The notes: generated by a model not told the origin, from the sequence alone. Positions 35,231 through 45,562 are shown, counted from the first letter of the stretch. The stretch: 64,000 nt of DNA from Stomoxys calcitrans (GCF_963082655.1 NC_081554.1:51648750-51712749), one strand, 5' to 3'. Translations and numbers: made by a program.

Positions 35231-36336
35231 CAACAAGTAAAATCGTGCTATGTTCGGGCAGGCCGAATCTTATATACCCTCTACCATGGATCGCATTCGT
35301 CTAGTTTTTTTTCCCGGTATATCTTTTTAGGTAGACAAAGAATAAAAGAGAAGAATTGCTATGCTATTGGAGCCATATCACGTGTTAGTCTGATTCGGAC
35401 CACAACTGAATTGAAGGTTGGAGATCATAGTAGAAGTCAATGTTTAAAATTTCAGCCAATTCGAATAAGAATTGCACCTTCAATGGCTCAAAAAGTAAAA
35501 TAGGGAAATCGGTTTATATGGGAACTGTATCAGGCTATAGACTCAGACCATATATGGCACGTATGTTGGATGTCATGGGAGTCATGGGCTAATCGAACTC
35601 TAGAGGCTCAAGAAGTCAAGATCCCAGATCGGTTTATATGACTGCTATATCAGATTATGAACCGATTTAAACCGTATTTGGCACAGTTGTTGAAAGTCAT
35701 AACAACAAACGTAATGCTAAATGTCAGCTTAATCGGAAATGAATTGCATCCTCTAGTGACTCAAGAAATCAAGGTCCAATGTCGGTTATTATGGCATCTA
35801 TATCAGCTTATGAATCGATTTGAACCGTACTTAACACAGTTATTAGAAGAAATAACGAAACAAGTCGTGCAAAATTTCAGCCAAATCGGATAGCAATTGC
35901 GTCCTCTAGAGGCTCAAAAAGACAAGACCCCAGATCGGTTTATATGACAGCTGTATCAGGTAATAAACCGCTTTCAACCATACTTAGTACAGTTGTTGGA
36001 AATCATAACAAAACATCTTATGCAAAGTTTCATCCAAATCGGATAGAAATTGCGCCCTCTAATTGCTCAAGAAGTCAATATCCTATATCCGTTTATGTGG
36101 CAGCAAAACATGGACCTATATGGCCCATTTACAAACTCAACCGACCTCCACTTATTAGAAGTATTTGTGCAAAATTTCAAGCGGCTAGCTTTACTCCTTC
36201 AAAAGTTAGCGTGCTTACGACAGACAGACGGACAGGGTTAGATCGACTTTATGGGGTCTTAGACGAATGTTTCGGAGAGTTATAAACAGAGTGACGAAAT
36301 TTTTACACCCCCATCCTATGGTGGAGGGTATAAAAA
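35231..36336 (+). repeat. Complete family A element
   Basis: The boundaries are set by the interrupted LINE. The left end reads CAACAAGTAAAATCGTGCTA, then CTTATATACCCTCTACCATG; the right end reads CCTATGGTGGAGGGTATAAA. The segments TATACCCTCTACCATGG and CCTATGGTGGAGGGTATA form subterminal inverted repeats. Between them lie about five 153-bp units and a GACAGACGGACAGG microsatellite arm. No transposase is encoded, so it is non-autonomous, about 1.1 kb. Confidence 0.9.
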
Positions 36337-36460
36337 ATTAAGAGTGTTTAGAATTTTGTGAACAGCACGGAAATCTTAACCGAATTGTTTTTCGGTATAA
36401 CATTTTGGTATTTAGAGCGCACAATAAGCCAATTGCTGGATTAGGTTGATGTCAATGTAG
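36337..36460 (+). mobile_element. RNase H-bearing LINE tail, right part
   Basis: It resumes with TTTTGTGAACAGCACGGAAA and the 3' UTR phrase TATTTAGAGCGCACAATAAG. Together with 35126-35230 it makes one LINE tail. Confidence 0.8.
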
Positions 36461-36964
36461 TAGCCACATATTTGTAAGAAGAGGTAGCGATTCTCGTCCA
36501 GCTACTATAGGTGACGAAGCTTGTTCCAGTCCACCTCGGCAACGTTAGCTCTCAGATGAGCTTTTCATGATAACGACAGGCATCACTCAGATCGGAGCTT
36601 AGACTTCTTGCCTGTGTGGTGCTCATAGCTATCCCGTGCCAATTTTAGGATCCAAATTCACTTAAGTTGCTACACTAATATTGATGGTCTCGCTTTTATG
36701 AAAATTTGGGTTTGGAAGGGCCCTTTCACCTTTACGATATCGATAAATTAAGTACCTCAGTTTATAAACGCCGAGGCCTGGGGCGGCACCCGGAAATACG
36801 GGCTAAAGCAGACAGTGGCTGGTTGGTGTAGGTGAAGACCTGGAACGGTACTCCAACCTCTGGGATGGATTACACAACAGTTCTACTGTGTGGGTGAAGA
36901 CCTAGAACGATACCTCTCGACCAAAGACGCTCAGTTCGCTAGGGGGCGGTTATCGGCTACGTCA
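36461..36964. other. Mixed DNA with no clear gene
   Basis: A short duplicated phrase (GGTGAAGACCTGGAACGGTA near 36830 and GGTGAAGACCTAGAACGATA near 36893) is the only structure seen. It may be further transposon debris. No open frame with a recognisable product is visible. Confidence 0.4.
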
Positions 36965-37752
36965 GGGTCAAGCGATGGGGATGTCAATGGAATTAAGCCA
37001 TTTCAGGGCAAGATGGCCCGTTAGTACCTGGAAATGGTATCCCTCCAGATATGGCTTCATTTTTCTCATTCCCCACACAATGGCAAGGCATTCTTTTTCC
37101 ATGGCTGAGTAGTTCTTTTCGCCCGCATTCAAGGTTTGACTGGCATACACATTAACCCGCTCAACCTCCTCGAACTCTTGGGTGAGTACTACGCCAAGGC
37201 CGTAGTCGCTTGCATCGGTTTGCAGGAGGAACGATCGCCCGAAATCTGGACACGCTGGCACCGGCGCCCAGGTTAATCGAGCTTTCAAAAGTTGAAACAC
37301 CGCTTGCTGTTCCTCAGTCCATTTTCAGTGTTTACCCTTCTTTAAGAGTGACGTCAGAGGATGTGCGGTCGTGGCAAACTCAGGGACGAATCGTCTGTAC
37401 CACGAGACTATGCCCAGGAATCGTCTCAACTCTTTTAGGGTCGTGGGCGCTTTCATCTCTTGTATTGCAGCCACCTGGTCTGGATCGGTGTGTATGCCCT
37501 GTCCGCTGAAGACGTGTTCAAGGTACTTCGTTTCTCGCTTAAAAAACACGAATTTTTCGGGATTAATGCGCTGATTGGCCGCCCAAAGTCGGCGGAAAAC
37601 TTCTTGTAAGTTCCAAAGTGCTCCTCCAGTGTCTTTCCCATGGCAATAATCTCGACTAAGTCGGCGAACAAGGGTTCGAGCTCAGGCCCGATAACACTGT
37701 CGAGGGTCTGTTGAAACGCTGCGGGCGCAGAATGTAGGCCAAATGGCATTAC
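36965..37752 (-). mobile_element. Ty3/gypsy-type retrotransposon fragment (RT and RNase H)
   Basis: On the minus strand, reverse transcriptase palm sequence (MPFGLHSAPAAFQQTLD) is followed by the connection region (RRFLGIVSWYRRFVPEFATT) and RNase H (LQTDASDYGLGVVL, LNAGEKNYSAMEKECLAIVW). The order is normal for Ty3/gypsy pol. The usual YxDD active-site motif is changed to FADLVE, and the domains lie in three frames, so the fragment is inactive. No LTR, protease, integrase or envelope region is visible. Confidence 0.85.
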
Positions 37753-37773
37753 TCGTCATTGGAATAAGCCATG

Positions 37774-38188
37774 CACCGCGACAGTAAACGCCGTATATTT
37801 CTTGATTATGCGAATCGTAACGTAATTTCGAATGGTGAGCTCTACTGTGAGATTATGTCGAACTTTTTTTTTTGCCTCAAAATGCAACAGCTTGATTTGC
37901 ATGACATGTGGTTTCAACAAGACGGTGCCACATGGCACATAGGTACGCATAACAATGGACCAATTGAGAGGCGAGTTCGGTGAACATTTTACATCATTTT
38001 CGGCACCGGTCAATTGGCCGGCTAGATTGGGCGATTTAACGCTTATAGACTATTTTTTGTGGGGCTGTGTTAAAGCTTATGTCTATACAGACAAGCCCGC
38101 TTCAATTGATGCATTGGAAGACAACATTGAAGCATTTATTCATGTGGCACCGACTGAATTGTTGGAAAGAGCATACCAAAACTAATCT
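37774..38188 (+). mobile_element. rosa-like mariner fragment, copy 4
   Basis: The plus strand reads ANRNVISNGELYCEIMSNF, LHDMWFQQDGATWH, a frameshift near 37950, then LRGEFGEHF, DLTLIDYFLWG and TDKPASIDALEDNIEAF. The two Asp residues of the catalytic pair remain, but the N-terminal half is missing. It abuts the gypsy fragment on the left and C-type sequence on the right. Confidence 0.85.
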
Positions 38189-39335
38189 AGTCATTCCGTT
38201 TGTAACACCTCGACATATTGCTCTATATATTTTTGATCGTCTCGATATTCTGAGTCGATTTAGGACAGGGAGTTGTTTTAGGCCAGTCGACATCCTTCGT
38301 ATATTTGGCCCAGATCGGTTTAGATTTCGATATAGCCGCCATATAGACCGATCTCTCGATTTGAGGTCTTCGGTCCATAAAAGGTGCATTCATTGTCCGA
38401 TTTCGCCCAAATATGGGACAGTAAGTTAAGTTAAGCCCCTCGACATGTTTCTTCAATTTGGCTTAGATCGGGCCAAATATTGATATAGCTGTCATATAGA
38501 CCGATCTCTCGATTTAAGGTCTTGGGCCCATAAAAGGCGCATTTATTGTCCGATTTCGCCGAAAATTGGGACAGTGAGTTGTGTTGGGCCCTTAGACATT
38601 ATTTTTTAATTTGGCCCAGATCGGTCTAAATTTTGATATATCTGCCATATAGACCGATCTCTCGATTTAAGGTCTTGGGCTCATAAAAGACGCATTCAGT
38701 GTCCGATGTGGTCGAAATTTGGGACAGCGAGTTAAGTTGAGCCCCTCGACATCTTTCGTCAATTTGGCCCAGATCGGTCCAGATTTGTATATATCTGCCA
38801 TATAGACCGATCTCTCGATTTATAGTCTTGGGCCCATAAAAGGCTCATTTTTTGACCGATTTCACCGAATTTTTGGACAGTGAGTTGTGTTAGGCCCTCT
38901 GACATTCTTCTTCAATTTGGCTCAGATCGGTTAAGATTTGGATATAGCTGCCATATAGACTGATATCTCGATTTAAGCCTTTGGGCCCACAAAAGGCGCC
39001 CATAAAAGGCACAGTTATAATCCGATTTAGCTCAAATTTGACACAATAACTTATATTGGGCTTTTCCACATCCATGTCGTAGATAGTTCAGATCGGTCTA
39101 TATATGGATATGGCTACCAAAAAGACCAATATTTTGTTCTACAAAATTGAACAATGACTTGTACTTATTAGACCTCTCAATATCGGTGTTAAAATTGGTC
39201 CAAATCGAACCATATTTCGATATAGCTACATTGGGGATACAAATTATGCATTTTTCACCGGATTATGACAAAAGGTGGTTTACATATATCCGCGAGGTGG
39301 TGGGTATCCAAAGTTCGGCCCGGCCTTTATACTTG
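38189..39335 (+). repeat. Family C element
   Basis: After an A-type head (CGTTTGTAACACCTCGACAT), about six units recur every ~154 bp (CCCATAAAAGGCGCATT near 38529 and 38838). It closes with the C right end (GGTTTACATATATCCGCGAG, GTTCGGCCCGGCC, ACTTGTTTTT). Confidence 0.85.
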
Positions 39336-39998
39336 TTTTTTTTTTTTTGAAATTTTAATAAAACTTCGATTCTTTATGAGAATGTTTTAAAATGTGATAA
39401 CCAAACATTTTTCGCAATTTTGGCGAAAATAGGTTTTCGGCAAAAATTTCATCGAAATTTGACATTCATACCAAATTTCCTCAAAATTTTATTTTTCAAG
39501 AAAAATTCACGAAAATTAGGTTTTTTGTTAAACATCTGCTGTAGAATTTGTTATCAATAAAAAATATTAATCTCTTCGAAAAAATTACTTGGAAAAAAGC
39601 TTGCTTTCAATAATTTTTGTTTTGGGGCGAATTAAAACAGTTTTATTGGGAAAATGTATTTCATTGGTGCAGATCAAAAAAAAAAAAAAAATTGAAAATA
39701 GCAGTTATCATTTTAAATGGCCCCTAAGAACTTGCCTAGTTAATTGCTATTAACTTAAAATATTAGCACAATTGTAGATGTCGTGGATAAAATGGATGGG
39801 GGATTTACTTTCTTCACTGCCTAATGATTGCAAATGTCCATAGTAGGAGCCACAGTATGAATTGCTTAGCCAGAATAATAAATTGAATATTTGTTTTGGT
39901 TTTGGTTTTTTTTTTTGTTTAATTTCAAGTTTCACTTGTTTTTGCACTAAAACAAAAAAAAAACTTCGAGGAAAAAAACTTAGGCCATTTGGGCGATG
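39336..39998. other. Upstream flank of Gly-rich gene 2
   Basis: AT-rich single-copy-looking DNA. From about 39838 (TCCATAGTAGGAGCCACAGT) it is paralogous to 44999 onward, the flank of gene 3. Confidence 0.6.
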
Positions 39999-40037
39999 TA
40001 TAAATACTGCATTTTGGTAGAATTTTAACAAACAGTT
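39999..40037 (+). promoter_or_regulatory. TATA box and putative initiator, Gly-rich gene 2
   Basis: TATAAATA lies at 39999-40006 and ACAGTT at 40032-40037; TATA-to-A spacing is 35 bp. The leader TTCTTTTCTGCTTTCACATA runs up to the ATG and is identical in gene 3. Confidence 0.75.
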
Positions 40038-40058
40038 CTTTTCTGCTTTCACATAAAC

Positions 40059-40376
40059 ATGAAATTGTTCGCTTTTTTGACTGTGCTTTCTCTCGCCATA
40101 ATGGCCGTTAGTGCCGGCGGCTATGGAGGTGGAGTTGGTGGTGGTGGATTTGGCGGCCGCGGAGGTGGACTTGGCGGTCGCGGAGGTGGACTTGGCGGTG
40201 GAGCAGGAATTGCCAATGCCCAGGCTTCTTCTTCCGCTGTGGCTAGTGGTGGTGGTCATGGTGGTGGTATTGGATCCGCTCAAGCTTCCTCCTCTGCCAT
40301 TGCTCAAGCTGGTGGTGGTGGCGGATTCGGCGGTGGCGGTTTCGGCAAAGGTGGAAAGGGAGGTTACGGTCGTTAA
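40059..40376 (+). CDS. Small secreted Gly-rich peptide 2
   Basis: 105 residues with signal peptide MKLFAFLTVLSLAIMAVSA, cleavage before GGYGG. The mature part alternates Gly-rich blocks (GGRGGGLGGRGGGLGGG) with Ala/Ser/Gln blocks (ANAQASSSAVASGGGHGGG, SAQASSSAIAQ) and ends in GKGGKGGYGR. No Cys. Its closest relative is gene 3 at 45219, with near-identical signal peptide and leader. Single exon; AATAAA at 40427. Secreted; function unknown. The antisense and +1 frames over the gene are shadows. Confidence 0.9.
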   Translation: MKLFAFLTVLSLAIMAVSAGGYGGGVGGGGFGGRGGGLGGRGGGLGGGAGIANAQASSSAVASGGGHGGGIGSAQASSSAIAQAGGGGGFGGGGFGKGGKGGYGR

Positions 40377-40426
40377 ATAGCACAATTCCTTTGCTAAGCC
40401 CCTTATTGAGACCAAACATCAGGAAA

Positions 40427-40432
40427 AATAAA
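40427..40432 (+). terminator. Poly(A) signal of Gly-rich gene 2
   Basis: AATAAA lies about 50 bp after the stop codon, followed by an A-rich stretch. Confidence 0.75.
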
Positions 40433-40439
40433 TCAAACC

Positions 40440-40825
40440 TCAAATTTAAACAAAACAAAAAAAAAAAAAAATCTCCATGTTTTATTATCTGATATCTATT
40501 GGGTTTGCTAAAACAGAAGCTGCATTAAAAATTATCAATGCTAATTTCATTAGCTTGAATAAAACCAGTTAGGCACAACTGTTTCATAAAACAAAACCAA
40601 AAACACATCTAGTTTGCAGATGAATATATTTTTACTTATTCTTTATCTTTACTAAACATTAGTCAAGATTTGCTAATATGAGCTAATCCTGTTGGAAATA
40701 CAAGTAGGTGGGCAAATGTCGTGAAAACTCTAGGATTTGGGCCCTATAGATCTTCAGAGAGAATGTTCACTAAAGGGGGCAACTCAAGCAGGTATATGGT
40801 CTACCCGACTTTGGAAAATTGCAAA
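40440..40825. other. 3' flank of Gly-rich gene 2
   Basis: No gene. The part 40485-40705 is paralogous to 47508-47707 (ACCAGTTAGGCACAACTG is shared), the other edge of the segmental duplication. Confidence 0.65.
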
Positions 40826-41127
40826 TTTTGCCCATGAACAATCCACTAAGGAACAGGGCCAAACTTCTCATATATCAATGAGTGCAGTGCGATTTAAGTT
40901 TTTTTTTTAAGCTCAATGATAAGGAACCTCCTTTTTATAGCCGAGTCCGAACGGCGTGTGACACCTCTTTAGAGAGAAGTTTTACATGGCATAGTACCTC
41001 ACAAATGTTGCCAGCATTAGGAGGGGAAAACCAACGCTGAAAATTTTTTCTGATGGCCGCGCCAGGATTCGAACCCAGGCTTTCAGCGTCTTAGGCGGAC
41101 ATACTAACCCCTGCGCTACGGTGACCC
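40826..41127 (-). mobile_element. tRNA-headed SINE, nearly complete copy
   Basis: The minus strand begins with a decayed GTCACCGTAGCGCAGGGGTT (A-box-like), has GGTTCGAATCC as B box, and ends with the tail GGGCAAAATTTGC. The body matches the copy in the intron of the mucin-like gene; a T run (about 40891-40899) has expanded in it. Confidence 0.9.
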
Positions 41128-41149
41128 CGATATATCCATAAACAAAATA

Positions 41150-41205
41150 TGGTTGCCCAAAAAGTAATTGCGGATTTTTCCGCAATTACTTTTTGGGCAA
41201 CCCAA
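41150..41205. mobile_element. 56-bp minimal MITE (paired termini only)
   Basis: It is a near-perfect hairpin: GGTTGCCCAAAAAGTAATTG and CGGA form a 24-bp arm, a TTTT loop follows, then the complementary arm. TA flanks it (41148-41149 and 41206-41207). It equals both termini of the 237-bp MITE with all internal sequence removed. Confidence 0.9.
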
Positions 41206-41620
41206 TATTAAACAGGGAAAAAGTGGTGAAAATGGTCTAACTTTAAGTCGATCTAAGGTAAAAGCTGGTATTTAACAGGAGTTATAAGGTAGCCTCGGTG
41301 CCACCTGGTTCCTTGGGAGGGGAGAATGGGTTTTGCTAAACAGGAAAATTAACTTCAAACTATAAATTTTGAAAAGGGCAAAGATGTTTAAATTATACAT
41401 ATAGTCAAGTCAAGGCTATAATCCTATATGGGATATATAGCTGTTTGATGGACGACGACACTTCTACCTTATGTTTAAACTCAAACGGATCTAAAGAATG
41501 ACCGGTTTGTGCACTGCGGCAATATTAAGGAAGACGTTTTCGGATCTACAGATTTGATTGCTACTTTTTAGGGCTATGGATACGATTTTTCCCTTTTATA
41601 GTTCGGCCAGAGAGAACAAC
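41206..41620. other. Stretch with no recognised gene
   Basis: No repeat family or gene that I can assign. Confidence 0.4.
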
Positions 41621-41945
41621 TCGTAAGGAAAGGCAAAATTCGGGCCGACTTTATAAAACCCTACACCAACCCTATAGGTACAAAGTGGCAGGTATGTCAA
41701 ATTCTGAACCAATTTTGAGGGACTTCGCTGGACTTGTTTTCAGATCGGTTATTAAACAATATATCACATTTCCAGCAAATATGTTCAACGAACATATATA
41801 TGGGAACTATATCTAATTCTGAACGATTTTGAGCAAACTTCTCAGATACTATGGCAGTCGTCCAGGAAAGCGTTGTGTTGTGCAAAATATAAATGCGCTT
41901 GATGTGGCTCTAGAAATTAAAATCGGGCCGTATATATATTACTAT
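41621..41945 (+). repeat. Family A-like left end, diverged
   Basis: A decayed terminus (GGCAAAATTCGGGCCGACTT, then TATAAAACCCTACACCAACC) is followed by one diverged unit (GGAACTATATCTAATTCTGA). It stops at the D left end. Confidence 0.6.
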
Positions 41946-42050
41946 ATATATACTAGACGGACCCGCTCCGCTGCGCCTTCTTTAACTCTCTAATATCTTT
42001 TTAGGGTGGGGACACTTCGCCCTGAATGTAGATATCGAATTCGTGCTACT
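41946..42050 (+). repeat. Family D left end
   Basis: ACTAGACGGACCCGCTCCGC and CTTCTTTAACTCTCTAATAT match 18876-18935. The SINE follows at the same relative position as there. Confidence 0.75.
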
Positions 42051-42335
42051 GTAGCCTGTGTCCGCCTATGAAGCTGAACGCCTGCGTTCGAATTCTGACG
42101 GAACTTCGGACAAAATTAAAAGCGGTGGTTATCCCCTCTTAATGTTGACGACATTTCCGAGGTACTATGCCCTGCATGGTCTTTTAAAAAATTTTCCCCA
42201 AAGCGGTGTCCCACTGCGGGATGCCGTTCGGACTCAGCTATAAAAAAAGGTCCCTTATCACTGAGTTTAAACTTGAATCGGAAAGCACTCATTGATGTGT
42301 ACGGTATTGTCCCTCCTCGATTCCTGGTGGTAATG
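42051..42335 (+). mobile_element. tRNA-headed SINE, 5' truncated
   Basis: It begins at GTCCGCCTATGAAGCTGAAC, has GCGTTCGAATTC in place of the B box, and the full body with AGGTACTATGCCCTGCATGG, CGTTCGGACTCAGC and CACTCATTGATGTGTA. Confidence 0.85.
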
Positions 42336-43305
42336 TTCTCATTAGGGGAGGGATGACACCTCAGACATTTCGACTCAAATATTGATATCAAATTCGTGCT
42401 GCACTTCCAAATCCCTTTAATTTGAGCCCCATATTGCCATGACCGGTAAATATGAACCATTTGGAGGGTGTTTTGGAGCTGGGGCGGCCACCGGCACTTT
42501 GCACTGAAAATAGATATCAAATTCGTTCTTTAATCCCAACAGAAATGCAGTTCTGTTTAGGGAGTGCTTTAGGGCGTACCCCAAAATACTTGGCTCCAAA
42601 ATTAGATATCAAATTCGTTTTCTACTCTCAAATACCTTTCATTTAAGTCGCATATTGTCATAATGGGTCAAATAACCCATTTGACGTATCTTTGGGAGAA
42701 AAAAGCGCCCCTAGACTTGAACTCAAATTTTAATGTCATATTCGTAATCTACTCCCTAATACCTTTCATTTGAGTCCCATATAGCCATGGTCGGCTAATA
42801 TGCCCATTTGGGGGTATATGGGAGTGGGCAACCTCCCATTACTTGGACCTAATGTTTTATGACATATTTGTAATCTACTGCCTGATACTTTTCATTTGAG
42901 TCCCATATTGACATGAACTTCGAGTACCCGCTGGGTACTTGGATCTAAAATGTTAATACCATATTAGTTTTCTGGTCTCCAATAACTTTCATTTGATACC
43001 CTTATTGTGCCCATCGGACCACATTCGTATATGGGTGGTGTTTTTTTGGGTAAGGGGGAGCGTCCGCCTCCACCCGATATCTAAAAATTATACAGCTTAT
43101 GTTTCCGTACACAATCTATGAACATTTTAAGAAAATCGGTTCAGCCAAGTATCATATAGTCATAATGGGTCTAATGGCGTATTTGATGGGTGGCGTGACC
43201 CCCTGTACTTCGATCTGATTTTGTATGCCAGATTCATATTTAACGGGCTCAAATTAAAGGGATTTGGAAGTGCAGCACGAATTTGATATCCATATTTACC
43301 CTTAG
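42336..43305 (+). repeat. Family D tandem array
   Basis: About seven units carry CCATATTGCCATGACCGG, TTTCATTTGAGTCCCATATA and CCATGGTCGGCTAATATGCC. The last ~80 bp are in reverse orientation (GCTCAAATTAAAGGGATTTG). Confidence 0.8.
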
Positions 43306-43560
43306 GAAAAACATTACCACCAGGAACCGAGAAGGGGCAAATTCTCACACATCAATGAGTGCTTTGCTATTCAAGTTTAAACTCAATGATAAGGGACCGT
43401 TTTTTATAGCCGAGTCCGAACGGCGTCCCGCAATGCGACACCTATTTGGGGAAAATTTTTTAAATTACCATGCATGAGATTGTAGCTCGCAAATGTCGGC
43501 AACATTAAGAGGGGATAAACACGGCTTTGACCGATATTTTCGCCAGGATTCGAACGCATA
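43306..43560 (-). mobile_element. tRNA-headed SINE, truncated copy
   Basis: The minus strand has CGTTCGAATCCTGGCGAAAA (B box) and the body to GCCCCTTCTCGGTTCCTGGT. The A-box part is missing, and C-type sequence starts directly after the B box. Confidence 0.85.
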
Positions 43561-44404
43561 TAAACCAATCCCTCGATGTAAGGTCTTGGGTCCATAAAAG
43601 GCGCATTTGTTGACCGATTTCGCCGAAATTGCGGACAGTCAGTTGTGTTAGGGCCTTTGATATCATTCTTCAATGTGAGCCAGATTGGTCAAGATTTAAA
43701 TATAGCTGCCACTTAGACCGATCTCTCTCGACTTAAGGTCATGGGCCCATAAACGGCGCATTTACTGTCGGATGTCGCCGAAATTGCAGACAGTGAGTTA
43801 TTTTAGGGCCTTCGACATCCCTCTTCAATTTGGCCCAGATCGATTCAGATTTGGATATAGCTGTCACATAGACCAATCTCTCGATTTATAGTCTTGGCCC
43901 CATAAAAGCCGCATTTATAATCCGTTTTCGCAAAAGTTCAACACAGTGACTTATGTTGGGCTTTTCGACATCCATGTAGTATATATTGGGTTGTCCAAAA
44001 AGTAATTGCGGATTTTTCATATAGCCGGCGTTGACAAATTTTTTCACAGCTTGTGACTCTGTAATTGCATTCTTTCTTCTGTCAGTTATCAGCTGTTACT
44101 TTAGCTTGCTTTAGAAAAAAAGTGTAAAAAAAGAATATTTGATTAAAGTTCATTCTAAGTTTTATTAAAAATGCATTTACTTTCTTTTAAAAAATCCGCA
44201 ATTACTTTTTGGGCAACCCAATAGTTCAGATCGGTCTATATTTGGATACATCTACCAAAAATATCAATATTTTTCTTCTACCAGATTGAAAAATTACTTG
44301 TACCTATTAGACCATTCAATGCTCGTGCCGAATTTGGGCCAAATCGGACCATATTTCGATATACCAGCTAAGGGGGCATAAATGCATTTTTTATCTGACT
44401 ATGA
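43561..44404 (+). repeat. Family C element with MITE insertion
   Basis: About four units (CCCATAAACGGCGCATTTAC, CCATATAGACC variants) are split by the MITE at 43986-44221. The right end is split again by the SINE at 44414-44620; its last part lies at 44621-44700. Confidence 0.85.
43986..44221 (+). mobile_element. Mariner-derived MITE (copy f)
   Basis: It has TTGGGTTGTCCAAAAAGTAA at the left and GGGCAACCCAA at the right, with TA on both sides (43984-43985, 44222-44223). Family C sequence continues across it. Confidence 0.95.
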
Positions 44405-44413
44405 CGAAAGGTA

Positions 44414-44620
44414 TGCAAATTTTGCCCATGAACATTCTACTAAGGAACAGAGGCAAACTTCTCACATATCAATGAGTGCAGTCCGATTCAAGTTAAAGCT
44501 CAATGATAAGGGGCTTCCTTTTTTAGCCGAGTCCGAACGACGTTCCGCAGTGCGACACGTCTGTGGAGAGAAGTTTTTAGTCATAGGCGGACATGCTAAC
44601 CTCTGCGCTACGGTGGCCTC
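44414..44620 (-). mobile_element. tRNA-headed SINE, internally deleted
   Basis: It keeps the tRNA head start (minus strand GGCCACCGTAGCGCAGAGGT) and the 3' half of the body, but lacks the B box and ~100 bp of the middle. A target duplication flanks it: CGAAAGGTA at 44405-44413 and CGTAAAGGTA at 44621-44630, both family C sequence. Confidence 0.9.
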
Positions 44621-44812
44621 CGTAAAGGTAGTTTACATATATACCCGAGATGGTGGGTGTCCAACGTTGGGCCCGGACGAACTTAACGCCATTTAACGTG
44701 TTTTTATCATAGATCCTTGTTTTGCTTTTAAGGCATACCTGGAAAAAAACTTCATAAATTCGATCCATGGTATAAGGTATATAAACTTAGTACCCTTTTA
44801 CTTATTTTTATA
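44621..44812 (+). repeat. Family C right end and family A terminal fragment
   Basis: The C right end resumes (GTTTACATATATACCCGAGA, GAACTTAACGCC). Then a decayed inverted A left end is seen (TTCGATCCATGGTATAAGGT, CCCTTTTACTTATT). Confidence 0.65.
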
Positions 44813-45158
44813 TAATAGATTCCATATGAACTTAATTTGTTCATTTCATTTTAGAACCTAAGTCATATAACTGGATTCATTCGAAAGCAGAACGCCCTAC
44901 TTTGGACGCCGTGTTGGTACGGGTTATCATTAACCGAGCGCCATTATATTTAGTATTTTCCTTATTGGGATCGAAAGGAATTTTTTTTTTTCGGGACACT
45001 CTAATATCCATAGCAGGAGCAACAATATAAATGGTTTAGTCAGAATAATATATATTATTTTATTTAATTTTATTTATTTTTTTTTTATTTCAAGTTTCAC
45101 TAGTTTTTGCATTTAAATATTCGAGCAAAAAAAAAAAATGTTGGTCATATGGATGATA

Positions 45159-45198
45159 TATAAATACTGCATTTTTATAGAATTTTAACTAATAGTTC
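45159..45198 (+). promoter_or_regulatory. TATA box and putative initiator, Gly-rich gene 3
   Basis: TATAAATA at 45159-45166 and TAGTTC at 45193-45198; the TATA-to-A distance is again 35 bp. The initiator reads AATAGTTC rather than AACAGTTC. Confidence 0.7.
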
Positions 45199-45218
45199 TT
45201 TTCTGCTTTCACATAAAC

Positions 45219-45509
45219 ATGAAATTGTTCGGTTTTTTGACTGTGCTTTCTCTTGCCATAATGGCCGTTAGTGCCGGAAAATATGGAGGTGGTCCTGGTG
45301 GAGCCAGTCTTGGTGGACTTGGCGGTGGAGCAGGAGTTGCCAATGCCCAAGCCACATCTTCGGCTGTGGCTAGTGGTGGTGGTCACGGTGGTGGTGTTGG
45401 AACCGCTCAAGCTTCCGCTTCTGCTACAGCTCAAGCTGTAGGTGGTGGTGGTGGTATCGGTGGTGGCCTTGGCGGTGGCAAAGGTAGTAAGGGAGGTTAC
45501 CACGGATAA
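45219..45509 (+). CDS. Small secreted Gly-rich peptide 3
   Basis: 96 residues; signal peptide MKLFGFLTVLSLAIMAVSA, cleavage before GKYGG. The mature part repeats the plan of gene 2: a Gly block, an Ala/Gln/Ser block (ANAQATSSAVASGGGHGGG), TAQASASATAQA, then a Gly block and basic tail (GGGKGSKGGYHG). It lacks the GGRGGGL duplication of gene 2. It is a recent paralogue of gene 2. AATAAA at 45563. A family A element begins about 50 bp after the poly(A) signal. Confidence 0.9.
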   Translation: MKLFGFLTVLSLAIMAVSAGKYGGGPGGASLGGLGGGAGVANAQATSSAVASGGGHGGGVGTAQASASATAQAVGGGGGIGGGLGGGKGSKGGYHG

Positions 45510-45562
45510 ATTGGAAAATATCTTTGCTATGCCACCTTATGGAGATCAAACTTCAGCGAAAA

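Noticed and set aside
40111..40458. Overlapping Val/Leu-rich (+) and Ser/Thr/His-rich (-) frames over Gly-rich gene 2
   Set aside because: These are shadows of GGN codons in other frames; only the frame from 40059 has a signal peptide. The same applies to 33195-33529, 45189-45503 and 62684-62992.
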